Below are positions 1 through 5,816 of a stretch of DNA of 11,780 nucleotides, in pieces. Numbering within the stretch: position 1 is the stretch's first letter; each line of letters begins with the position of its first letter. The DNA is from Desulfobacteraceae bacterium (GTDB taxonomy: Bacteria; Desulfobacterota; DSM-4660; Desulfatiglandales; Desulfatiglandaceae). The position numbers were made by a program, and so were the translations under genes. The stretch lies in assembly GCA_020349865.1 (NCBI GenBank), contig CP070700.1:4064121-4075900 (forward strand), written 5' to 3'. The notes beneath the pieces are model-generated. The model was not told the DNA's origin, did no database searches, and worked only from the letters and a program-made list of their open reading frames with translations.

Positions 1-76
1 AATATAAAGCCTTAATACCGCCTTGTTGGATGGGCAACCTTACTGAGTAACCTTAACCCCCTTTATTAACCTCCAA

Positions 77-114
77 CCCCCTGAGTTCCTCCTCCTTTCT
101 CAGGGGGCTTTTTT
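77..114 (+). terminator. Rho-independent terminator of an upstream gene
   Basis: A 9-bp perfect stem (CCCCCTGAG at 77-85 with CTCAGGGGG at 99-107) is followed directly by C and six T. On the plus strand this is a textbook intrinsic terminator. It presumably ends a transcript entering from the left; the coding part of that transcript is not recognisable in the first 76 bases. Confidence 0.85.
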
Positions 115-198
115 ATGGATAACTAAAATGGAACAAAATGAACATAGAGCATGACAATCTCACACAGTTAGATACTTAAAAAACGCTTAAATCATTGT

Positions 199-340
199 CC
201 GGAGTGACCTCCGTAAATGGTCATTTTTATTGCTAATCTAAGTTTGGACATGATCCCGAAGTGGCCGGTATCCGTAAGGACCGGTGCGGTTGACAGTGAC
301 CGTAAGCACCACTTCGGGAATTTTATTTACGGAGGAAAAT
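199..340 (+). promoter_or_regulatory. Structured leader with a possible SD-sequestering switch
   Basis: Three elements are visible before the integrase remnant. First, CCTCCGTAAA (208-217) is the exact reverse complement of TTTACGGAGG (326-335), which contains the Shine-Dalgarno sequence; pairing would hide it. Second, the same anti-SD bases can instead pair locally as CGGAG (200-204) with CTCCG (209-213), so the two states exclude each other. Third, a stem CCCGAAGTGG (255-264) with CCACTTCGGG (309-318) closes two hairpins. One is 265-284, with a GUAA tetraloop (GNRA type); the other is about 285-308. Together they resemble a three-way junction. I do not recognise it as a known riboswitch class. 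It could instead be recombination-site dyads next to an integrase. Confidence 0.5.
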
Positions 341-341
341 T

Positions 342-545
342 ATGGCATGCATAACCAAGAGACGTGGCTGACGGGTCATTGGTTATTTTTATCGGCACGG
401 TAAGCGAAGATGGAAAACCTTGCCGAAAGCCATAACGAAAAAGAAGGCCAGCGAGGGATTGAGGGCCCTTGAGGAGATGATTTCCAAGGAGATTTATATG
501 CCAAGGAAAAAGATACCTTGTTTTTTTGAAGTGGCCAGTGATTGA
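342..545 (+). pseudogene. Tyrosine-recombinase (phage integrase) N-terminal remnant
   Basis: From ATG 342, which has GGAGG 9 bases upstream (331-335), the frame reads MACITKRRG, then TGA at 369-371. It continues in the same frame as RVIGYFYRHGKRRWKTLPKA, a Lys-rich helix with LRALEEMISKEIYMP, and KKIPCFFEVASD, ending at TGA 543-545. This is the typical N-terminal Arm-DNA-binding segment of phage-type integrases (MAGI-KRRG-W--D-Y---GKRRWKTLP ... YLP-KKIP-F-EVA--W), about 67 residues. The core-binding and catalytic domains are missing. The internal TGA could be a mutated Trp codon. Downstream to about 650 there may be frame-shifted traces (a stretch reading FNLSQVQKIVL), but I cannot demonstrate them. 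The gene is dead as it stands and marks a decayed mobile element. Confidence 0.75.
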
Positions 546-1405
546 ACCGATTAAAAAAGGCAGATTTTGGATATCACAATGTTCACTATCCTGCCAGCAA
601 TTCAACCTAAGTCAGGTCCAGAAGATCGTACTGGGGCGTGAGATAATCTTTTTCTTTTACAACAAACAAAGTCTTTCCTCTGCGTACTTTGCCTGTCCCG
701 TCTGCCCCGTAGCTCCGGCAGATGGTACTGGGGTTAAATGCCTTTTCCGTCTATTTAACGGGGGCGTGCTCTGCGGTGAAATACAATAGTCAATAGTCAA
801 TCCCTCTGCTCTTTGCCCCATGTCTTAAGTCTTACGCCTTATGGCCTATGAATCAAGAGTAGACCTGATCCCATCACTGACCCCTTTTAACTCCACTTTC
901 CTTCGACATTCATTATTCCTTGTTCGACATTCGATATTTTTTGGTACATTTAACAGTTAATATTTGGTCCCAAACCCCTTATGAGTTCAAGAGGGAACCC
1001 ATTTACCCACATAAGTGTGCAGACTTTTACTAAAAATTTCTTGACTTTAATTTCTGATTATTTTAGATTTAATTTACTAATTTAAACTAAATATAGAATA
1101 TTATAAAATATAATAATTATACATATTTTATAATCTTCTCTTCTCTTTTATTCTCTTCTCTTTTAACTTATAATTTATATTCCAAGTTCCTTTTTCGAAG
1201 AAGACGGGGGAACGAAATCCTACTTGGTAGATTCAACCTACATATGTGTTCCTTATGACAGAAGAGGGGAAATACAAAAATAAGACTCAGAAGGTTAGAT
1301 ACAACTTTGACTTAGTGCTTCGATTCGCAAAAACCGTGACGTATTTTTGAGAGCATATTAACCTCCTTGCTCAGCCGAAGTCTGAATAGGTTCGTCATCG
1401 AACTT
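546..1405. other. Degenerate intergenic region, no gene seen
   Basis: No convincing coding sequence is present in about 860 bases. The stretch holds fragments of dispersed repeats: CAATAGTCAATAGTCAATC near 784-802, matched near 5333-5351; a TTCGACATTC motif twice at about 902-933; and a GACCTGATCCC/TGACCCC fragment near 862-885. From about 1030 to 1165 it is very AT-rich, ending in a repeated TTCTCTTCTCTTTT pyrimidine tract (about 1133-1164). The open frame 526-789 has no family signature and lies partly in repeat debris. Confidence 0.6.
1041..1069 (+). promoter_or_regulatory. Candidate sigma-70 promoter
   Basis: TTGACT (1041-1046) and TAGATT (1064-1069) are separated by exactly 17 bases in an AT-rich stretch. 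The -35 matches consensus at 5/6 and the -10 at 4/6. It lies about 330 bases upstream of the PilZ gene and would give it a long 5' leader. AT-rich sequence produces such matches by chance, so this is only a candidate. Confidence 0.3.
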
Positions 1406-2140
1406 ATGAATCGAAGGACTCAGCATTACCTGACACCTTATTCATTCGAAGGGGAGCAACGAAATTTTTTGGAAACTTTTGAGTCAAAACTGGTAGGAGA
1501 TAGAAGGAAACACAAAAGAAAATCTATCTTCATGGTCATAGATTATTCTATTAAGGATCGCACTTACAAGGATTTCATCAAAAATATAAGTACTGGCGGA
1601 GTGTTTATCGAAACCCGCATGGCCCCCGGTGCCGGACAGAAGATTGTCATGAGTTTTACTCTCCCCAACTGTCGGAAACATGTCAAGATTGCGGGAGAAA
1701 TTGCACAGACTAATCTTCAGGGAATTGGAGTGAAATTTATGTTTATGGAGCAGGTTGATAAAAAATTTAAATTATTTGATTTGGAAACTTCCCATCAAAG
1801 CTTTCTTGCGAAAACAAACAAGGAGAAAAAAATGACAAAGATTAGAAAAAGGAGAATTCGCTGGAATGCTTCAAATACTCATGGTGTGGTTGGTTATAAG
1901 CTCTATTGGGCAGCGGGTAAGGAAGTCACTTACGATTCCGATTTTGCCGAAGTTGGCAATGTTACCGAAGTTATTTTGCCTGATGACGTCTCTTCATTTC
2001 CTCTTGATCCAGGTGATATAGAGCTCGGCGTTGTTGCCGTTGATCACATGGGAAATGAATCGGATATGACCAAATTGACCGCCCCTTTTGATTTTTCAGC
2101 ACCGGACGCACCAACAGGCCTCACAATGGAGACCGTATAG
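1406..2140 (+). CDS. PilZ-domain protein fused to a fibronectin-III-like module
   Basis: 244 residues if translated from ATG 1406; an upstream in-frame TTG at 1367 also lacks a good ribosome site, so the start is uncertain. Residues about 33-113 form a PilZ domain, a cyclic-di-GMP receptor. The RxxxR motif is R34-K-H-K-R38 and the (D/N)xSxxG motif is N60-I-S-T-G-G65, so the known ligand-binding residues are intact. Residues 143-244 are a beta-sandwich-like segment: WNAS, GVVGYKLYWAAG, ELGVVAVDHMGNES, then SAPDAPTGL, which looks like the linker into a further fibronectin-III repeat. No signal peptide or membrane helix is visible, so the protein is probably cytoplasmic. An internal ATG at 1832 with its own ribosome site could make the second module alone. 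PilZ proteins usually regulate motility, exopolysaccharide or biofilm functions; no target is visible here. Confidence 0.75.
   Translation: MNRRTQHYLTPYSFEGEQRNFLETFESKLVGDRRKHKRKSIFMVIDYSIKDRTYKDFIKNISTGGVFIETRMAPGAGQKIVMSFTLPNCRKHVKIAGEIAQTNLQGIGVKFMFMEQVDKKFKLFDLETSHQSFLAKTNKEKKMTKIRKRRIRWNASNTHGVVGYKLYWAAGKEVTYDSDFAEVGNVTEVILPDDVSSFPLDPGDIELGVVAVDHMGNESDMTKLTAPFDFSAPDAPTGLTMETV
1820..1834 (+). promoter_or_regulatory. Internal ribosome-binding site and start codon inside the PilZ-FN3 gene
   Basis: AAGGAG (1820-1825), six A residues, then ATG 1832, in frame with the PilZ ORF. This is a better initiation site than either proposed start of the whole ORF. Translation from here gives a 102-residue fibronectin-III-like protein (1832-2140). 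The paralogue downstream begins its homology at the same Met (ATG 2642). This supports the view that the module was originally a separate gene and that the PilZ frame now reads through into it. Confidence 0.55.
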
Positions 2141-2455
2141 CAGATTCTACATTTAGGCTCCCTACCTGCTGTAACAGGGCACAGTATTGCATCAAAGTTT
2201 TTTTCCGTGATTTACAGAGGAACTAGTAGTGTTTTTTATATTGAAGTAGCATTCAATTTGAGTTACTGTTAACGCATATTTTGGTTCTTTGTTTCATTTC
2301 ATTATTTTACATCCATTTTTTTCGCCTAAGTTTATTTCTCACCGCGGGGTTCAAGGCGATAAACGTTCTGTTGGCAGTATAAGCGTTCCAATAACCTATA
2401 AAAACTTCTCCTTTGGTACCATACGTCTATCCGCTAACCTTCATCGAAGCACGAC
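2141..2455 (+). other. Intergenic region between the two FN3-module ORFs
   Basis: About 315 bases without a recognisable gene. The first bases after the stop resemble those after the second module (ATAG-N-A-N-ATTC), suggesting that the duplication included a little 3' flank. The open frame 2289-2486 has no start context or family signature and is not called. No clear terminator or promoter is seen. Confidence 0.5.
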
Positions 2456-2950
2456 ATGGCAATCTCCAGCAATGAGTTGGGTATAACCTTCACGACTATG
2501 CTGATTATTTGCATTGTCATCACCGTTATTTTGTTAATCGGCATCTTCCTTCGCCGTCGGGCACGGAACCGGGTACAGCTATCCAGGCCATTGGAAACCG
2601 CCAAAAAGCACATTCTTATTACAATTAAGGATGAGAACAAAATGGCAAGAGTTCGAAAAAAAAAGGTTCACTGGAATGCTTCAAATGGTCCTGGAGTGGT
2701 AGGTTATAAACTCTATTGGGCAGTAGGTAAGAAAGTCAGTTACGATTCTGATTTTGCCGAAGTTGGCAATGTTACCAAAATTATTTTACCTGATGATATG
2801 CCTTCATTTCCTATTCTTGCAGGTGATATAGAGCTCGGTGTCGTAGCCGTTAATCACATGGGAAATGAATCCGATATGGCCAAATTGTCTGTTCCTTTTA
2901 ATTTTTCAGCACCGGACGCACCAACAGGCCTCATAGTGGAGACCATATAG
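2456..2950 (+). CDS. Single-pass membrane protein with fibronectin-III-like module (paralogue)
   Basis: 164 residues from ATG 2456. Residues about 13-33 form one hydrophobic helix (TTMLIICIVITVILLIGIF), followed at once by the basic cluster RRRARNR. By the positive-inside rule the C-terminal part would face the cytoplasm. Residues 63-164 repeat the module of the upstream PilZ ORF: by my count 75 of 102 positions are identical and most changes are conservative. Shared landmarks are WNASN, GVVGYKLYWA, YDSDFAEVGNVT, HMGNESDM and SAPDAPTGL. The ribosome site for ATG 2456 is poor. AAGGATGAG before the internal ATG 2642 could give the module alone, as in the first copy. The function is unknown. The two ORFs join one module to two different N-termini, a signalling domain and a membrane anchor. 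Confidence 0.6.
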   Translation: MAISSNELGITFTTMLIICIVITVILLIGIFLRRRARNRVQLSRPLETAKKHILITIKDENKMARVRKKKVHWNASNGPGVVGYKLYWAVGKKVSYDSDFAEVGNVTKIILPDDMPSFPILAGDIELGVVAVNHMGNESDMAKLSVPFNFSAPDAPTGLIVETI

Positions 2951-3244
2951 GAAATTCGATATTTTCAAACTGGAGCCTATTCCTCTGGTGTGCCTTTTCT
3001 TGCCCTGTTAAATGCCAAGACCTGACACTTTATCCACAAACATTAGTCAAGACACAGACCTAACCCCATTCTCATGAATCCAGAACAAAGGATTGGGCTT
3101 AATAAAGGTTCTGCATGAACGTGCCGTTTGTGCGCCGCAGGACTTGAGGGAGCTTCAAGAAACTGCAACTACGTTTTCCTGTGACCGTAAATTCATTTAT
3201 TGAGCAACCCGCCTCTCGTCGCCCTTGCCCTATCAGTTTTTTAA
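2951..3244 (+). other. Intergenic region with repeat debris
   Basis: No gene is called here. There is a fragment of the dispersed repeat family (CAGACCTAACCCCATTCTC near 3056-3074) and a single perfect DnaA-box-like TTATCCACA (3032-3040) without neighbours, which is no evidence for an origin. An open frame at 3078-3203 (containing LHERAVCAPQDLRELQETA) has coding-like composition but no start or ribosome site. It may be a scrap of a lost gene. Confidence 0.45.
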
Positions 3245-3282
3245 TTGACAATGTCATTCGAATGTATTACATTCGTGCTATG
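3245..3282 (+). promoter_or_regulatory. Candidate promoter with palindromic operator at the toxin start
   Basis: TTGACA (3245-3250, 6/6) is followed after 17 bases by TACATT (3268-3273, 4/6). The expected transcription start would fall at about 3280, which is the ATG of the PIN gene, so the mRNA may be leaderless; no Shine-Dalgarno is present. Overlapping dyads lie between and over these elements: CATTCGAATG (3255-3264, perfect palindrome) and CGAATGT-ATT-ACATTCG (3259-3275, 7-bp arms). This is the usual layout for repression by a ribbon-helix-helix antitoxin or toxin-antitoxin complex. Confidence 0.5.
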
Positions 3283-3780
3283 ATTATTTTTGATGCATCG
3301 ACTTTGATTTTGCTCGCCAGAATAGGTTTACTTGAATTGTTTCTCTCAACCTTTCAAGGAAGGGTTGCGATTCCCAAAAAAGTGAAATCTGAAGTATGTA
3401 TACAGGGGCGGGAAGAAAGGCCATTTGTAGAGAATCTGATCAAACAGGGAAAGATTGAGGTTTTGACCGCGAAAAACCCAAGGCAAAAAAGGAAATTAAT
3501 GGACGATTTCAATATCGATGAAGCCGAAGCCGAAGCCTTGTTGCTTGCCATTCAGGCAGGGGCTGAAACCATCGCTACAGACGATAGAAATGCGATCAGA
3601 GCTTCCAAGCTTTTAAAGATCGATTTCGTTACCGCCATCGGTTTTTTGATAAGGGCATATGAAAAGCAGCTTGTTGACAGGGATGAAGCCCTAACAAAGT
3701 TGCAACGTCTCCAAGCTATCGGCAGGTATAGCAATGCTATACTTAAAGATGCAAGGAACAGGATTGAAGGAGGTGAATAA
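3280..3780 (+). CDS. PIN-domain ribonuclease toxin (DUF3368/COG2405-like)
   Basis: 166 residues from ATG 3280. This start puts the PIN signature MIIFDASTLILLARIG at the N-terminus; the longer frame back to 3181 is rejected because it reads through the operator. The acidic metal-binding set is present: D5 (FDAS), the acidic stretch NIDEAEAEALLLA (residues 78-90, with E83 or a neighbour) and D101-D102 (ATDDRNA). PIN toxins of type II systems cleave RNA with Mg2+. The helical C-terminus and overall length fit the DUF3368 branch. The stop is 2 bases before the next ATG and the partner's ribosome site lies within this gene's last codons, so the two are translationally coupled. The cell target is unknown. 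Confidence 0.8.
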   Translation: MIIFDASTLILLARIGLLELFLSTFQGRVAIPKKVKSEVCIQGREERPFVENLIKQGKIEVLTAKNPRQKRKLMDDFNIDEAEAEALLLAIQAGAETIATDDRNAIRASKLLKIDFVTAIGFLIRAYEKQLVDRDEALTKLQRLQAIGRYSNAILKDARNRIEGGE

Positions 3781-3782
3781 AA

Positions 3783-4085
3783 ATGGCCGGAAAAACTCTC
3801 AGCATACGTATTAATGATGATTATTTTAAATTTCTTATATCGCTTGCAAAGGAAGAACGTGCTGATGTATCAAAGAAGGTCAGAGAACTTGTTGATCTCG
3901 GCAGGGTCATGCTAGCCATCGAAAAATATAAACATTCCGAGGCATCGTTAGAAAAGGCTTCAAAAATAGCCGGGGTTTCAATATCAGAGATGTTGGATAT
4001 ATTCAGTGAATATGGTGTTCGGGCAAACTTAGAATATGAAGACTACTTGAAAGGACTTAAAACTCTAAGAAAGGTTTGGCAATGA
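3783..4085 (+). CDS. UPF0175-like antitoxin with N-terminal ribbon-helix-helix
   Basis: 100 residues. The start is fixed by GGAGGTGA ending about 7 bases before ATG 3783. The N-terminus (KTLSIRINDDYFKFLISLAK) looks like a ribbon-helix-helix DNA-binding strand and helix. The segment from about residue 48 (KYKHSEASLEKASKIAGVS, then ISEMLDIFSEYGV) matches the UPF0175/COG2886 pattern, whose members commonly pair with COG2405 PIN toxins. It should neutralise the PIN protein and repress the promoter through the palindromes upstream of the toxin. Here the antitoxin is the second gene, with the toxin first. No terminator is evident directly downstream. Confidence 0.75.
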   Translation: MAGKTLSIRINDDYFKFLISLAKEERADVSKKVRELVDLGRVMLAIEKYKHSEASLEKASKIAGVSISEMLDIFSEYGVRANLEYEDYLKGLKTLRKVWQ

Positions 4086-4416
4086 TCTTTCCTTGATTTA
4101 GTGAACATGCCGAACAGTGAGGGGCCTTATTATAAAAGAAGCATGGCTAAAGTTAGGGCGTCCCCAATTCAATGCTCCTTGAACCTCCCAGCCATTGAAA
4201 GCCACGAGCTGGTAAGCTCACGTGCAAAGAAGAAATATAAAAGATTTGATGCCAGATTAAGATAAATGATAACAAGAGTCAATCAAAGACTTGACCCCTT
4301 CACGATGTTCACTGAGCAGTTAAAGGTAAGTCAATCAAAGATTTGACCCCCAGAAATTTACTGTAGCCGGAAAGTTATTTACTTGCTTACCAGCGTCCCG
4401 CTTTTCACACTCCATT
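4086..4416. other. Intergenic region with dispersed repeats
   Basis: No gene is seen in about 330 bases. It contains a GGCGTCCCCAATTCAATGCTCC segment near 4157-4178, related to GGCGTCCCCATCTCCC near 5370-5385. It also contains two copies of the dyad motif GTCAATCAAAG...TTGACCCC (4278-4298 and 4330-4350). The second lies inside the 52-bp repeat described separately. Confidence 0.5.
4303..4354. repeat. 52-bp direct repeat, left copy
   Basis: Begins CGATGTTCACTGAGCAGTTA and ends ATTTGACCCCCAGA. It matches 5420-5471 at 51 of 52 positions (one G/A difference). Both copies have the same orientation and bracket the cysteine-peptidase gene. The 3' half carries a GTCAA...TTGAC dyad, a motif repeated at 4278-4298 and in degenerate form near 5387-5404. 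The family looks REP-like; no transposase is present in the window. Confidence 0.85.
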
Positions 4417-5124
4417 TTATAAAGCCACCGTGTGCCTGCTCTCAAAAAATACGGATTCTCCACCGTCTGCGAGCAGTTTTTTTATGTCGGCAAAGGATAT
4501 TTTACAATCACCGTCCACCCCCCAGTCCCGGCCCCAGGAGTTTCTGAGAAGAAAGCATTTTTCACGCACGTTTACGCCGCGGCACAAAATGCAGTGACCG
4601 CCCGTGCCATCTCCTGTTGCATGGATATATCCCCTGGCATCCGTGTCAAACATACCCTCCATCCATGGCAGTCCCAAAACCGCGGGCCCGCGGTACCCCA
4701 CTCCAAGTGCGAGGTCGTTCATGCTGAACCCCCAGTAGAACGAGTCAAAAAATCCTTTGTCGCGTGCGATCTTTACTCCTGCCAGCACGGATGTCCCTTC
4801 ATATTTAGGTCTCGCGCCTGGGTATGAACCCCCTTTCCACTCATCGATCTTCTGCGCTTCCCAGTAGATGGCTTCTCTGGCAAATTTATTCGATAATCCC
4901 TCCACTTCGGATGGTCTTGCCGCCAGTTCGTGGGCAACGCCGAATCCGACACATGCGCCTTCCGAGCCCTGATCCAGATGCATGTTGCAGCGCCAGGTGT
5001 ATGACCTCATTTTTTTCCGAGCTACCATTCTACGTATGGGGTAACCCCTGCTTCGCTTGTCGAAATATTTTATCCTATCCAGCCGTATATCCCCTGTTTT
5101 GCTTCCATCTTTAAGCGTGATCAT
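4417..5124 (-). CDS. Papain-like (C1-family) cysteine peptidase
   Basis: 235 residues. The start at ATG 5124 is set by AAAGGAGGG 6 bases upstream; a longer frame to 5196 has no such site. The papain triad and oxyanion residue are visible in order: Q52 and C58 in DQGSEGACVGFG, H177 in GTGGHCILCRGV, and N195 in LLRNSWG. The length is short for family C1 and there is no long inhibitory propeptide. No signal peptide or membrane segment is seen, so as it stands the enzyme would be cytoplasmic or released by lysis. Similar compact papain-fold proteins occur in phages and mobile elements (recollection, not tested here). It stands alone, opposite in strand to its neighbours, between two copies of a direct repeat, which suggests it is cargo of a transferred segment. 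The substrate is unknown. Confidence 0.85.
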   Translation of the reverse strand: MITLKDGSKTGDIRLDRIKYFDKRSRGYPIRRMVARKKMRSYTWRCNMHLDQGSEGACVGFGVAHELAARPSEVEGLSNKFAREAIYWEAQKIDEWKGGSYPGARPKYEGTSVLAGVKIARDKGFFDSFYWGFSMNDLALGVGYRGPAVLGLPWMEGMFDTDARGYIHATGDGTGGHCILCRGVNVREKCFLLRNSWGRDWGVDGDCKISFADIKKLLADGGESVFFESRHTVAL

Positions 5125-5419
5125 TTTTTCCCTCCTTTGGGTTACGGTGCTCATAATCAGGGCCGGTCTCGGTGCCTCGGGTCCATAAATACCCAATCTT
5201 TATTCCATATTATTTACTTAATTGCGGACGTCCCCCTTTCCATACATTTACCCTAACTGTATCCCCTATTCGCGTCAATTCAAGAACTTTTTGAGATATT
5301 TACATCTTTTTGATCTCTGCGCCGGTAAAATACAATAATCAATAATCAATCGAAAATCGACAATCAAAAGGCGTCCCCATCTCCCTAATCAAGGTTTGAC
5401 CCCGAATCCTAAATATCTT

Positions 5420-5471
5420 CGATGTTCACTGAGCAGTTAAAGGTAAGTCAATCAAAAATTTGACCCCCAGA
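5420..5471. repeat. 52-bp direct repeat, right copy
   Basis: Differs from 4303-4354 by one base (A for G). The bases on either side of the two copies do not match (CTTCA upstream of the left copy, ATCTT upstream of the right), so the repeated unit has sharp ends. The two copies enclose about 1.07 kb carrying only the peptidase gene. Confidence 0.85.
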
Positions 5472-5510
5472 CAGACTTTTATATTTGTGGCCATTTGGGC
5501 TCGAGAAAGG

Positions 5511-5541
5511 AAAAAGGCAGCTGAAGAAAATCTCAACTGCC
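5511..5541 (-). terminator. Orphan minus-strand terminator-like hairpin
   Basis: GGCAG (5516-5520) pairs with CTGCC (5537-5541), extended by TGA/TCA across one mismatch. On the minus strand it is followed by five T (5511-5515). No minus-strand gene ends just upstream of it in the window, so it may be a leftover of a lost or inverted gene. Confidence 0.4.
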
Positions 5542-5647
5542 TCCCTTATGATTAATCATTGAAAAGTTATTTAGTTATTTAAGGATGCCCCTCAAATATT
5601 TAACTTTTGACGGTCAGTTCTTCTTCACATTTACGACCCCATATCTC

Positions 5648-5676
5648 TTGACTTTCTTAGGGGCGCGAAATAACAT
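5648..5676 (+). promoter_or_regulatory. Candidate sigma-70 promoter for the ATPase gene
   Basis: TTGACT (5648-5653, 5/6) and TAACAT (5671-5676, 4/6) are spaced by 17 bases, about 140 bases upstream of ATG 5817. It is the best match in this gap, but it is weak. Confidence 0.3.
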
Positions 5677-5816
5677 CAAGCCTAATTAAGTATAGCATTG
5701 GATGATTGATATGCTTAAGTCCATGAGGGTGGAGATCGAACCTGAAGATTACTGCTGTTGTAGGAAGAATGAAAAAAACGGAAGGGGACGCTTTCAAGGT
5801 AGTCGAGTAGTTATCC

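Larger units (their letters stand above)
1832..2950 (+). repeat. Tandem duplication of a 102-codon FN3-like module
   Basis: Copies lie at 1832-2140 and 2642-2950, each exactly 309 bases including the stop. Their proteins are about 74% identical and the DNA is also clearly similar, for example around CTGGAATGCTTCAAAT and CACCGGACGCACCAACAGGC. Homology starts at the internal Met codons and stops shortly after the stop codons. The duplicated unit is therefore the module plus a little flanking sequence, not the PilZ or membrane segments. Confidence 0.85.
5125..5816. other. Intergenic region with dispersed repeats
   Basis: About 690 bases without a supported gene. It holds the CAATAATCAATAATCAATC copy (5333-5351), a degenerate TAATCAAGGTTTGACCCC (5387-5404), the right 52-bp repeat, a minus-strand terminator (5511-5541) and a weak promoter candidate (5648-5676). 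A short open frame starting near 5711 runs into the ATPase gene out of frame; it is Cys- and Arg-rich and I do not believe it. Confidence 0.5.

Noticed and set aside
526..789. 87-codon plus-strand ORF after the integrase remnant
   Set aside because: It begins inside the integrase frame, overlaps dispersed repeat sequence and shows no domain signature; at most it holds frame-shifted integrase traces.
780..802. CAATAGTCAATAGTCAATC tract as a CRISPR-like repeat
   Set aside because: The units are about 7 bases with no spacers; it is a short tandem within a dispersed repeat also present near 5329-5351.
3032..3040. Perfect DnaA-box-like TTATCCACA
   Set aside because: It is a single copy without a cluster of boxes, an AT-rich unwinding element or a replication gene; chance is the simplest explanation.
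3078..3203. Open frame of 41 codons with coding-like composition
   Set aside because: It has no start codon or ribosome site and no family I could name; kept only as a possible gene scrap.
3181..3279. N-terminal extension of the PIN protein from 3181
   Set aside because: The extension crosses the promoter and operator palindromes, has no ribosome site, and PIN proteins begin at the FDAS strand.
4432..5114. Plus-strand ORFs opposite the cysteine peptidase
   Set aside because: The minus strand carries the full Q-C-H-N catalytic set and an AAAGGAGGG ribosome site; the plus frames have neither.
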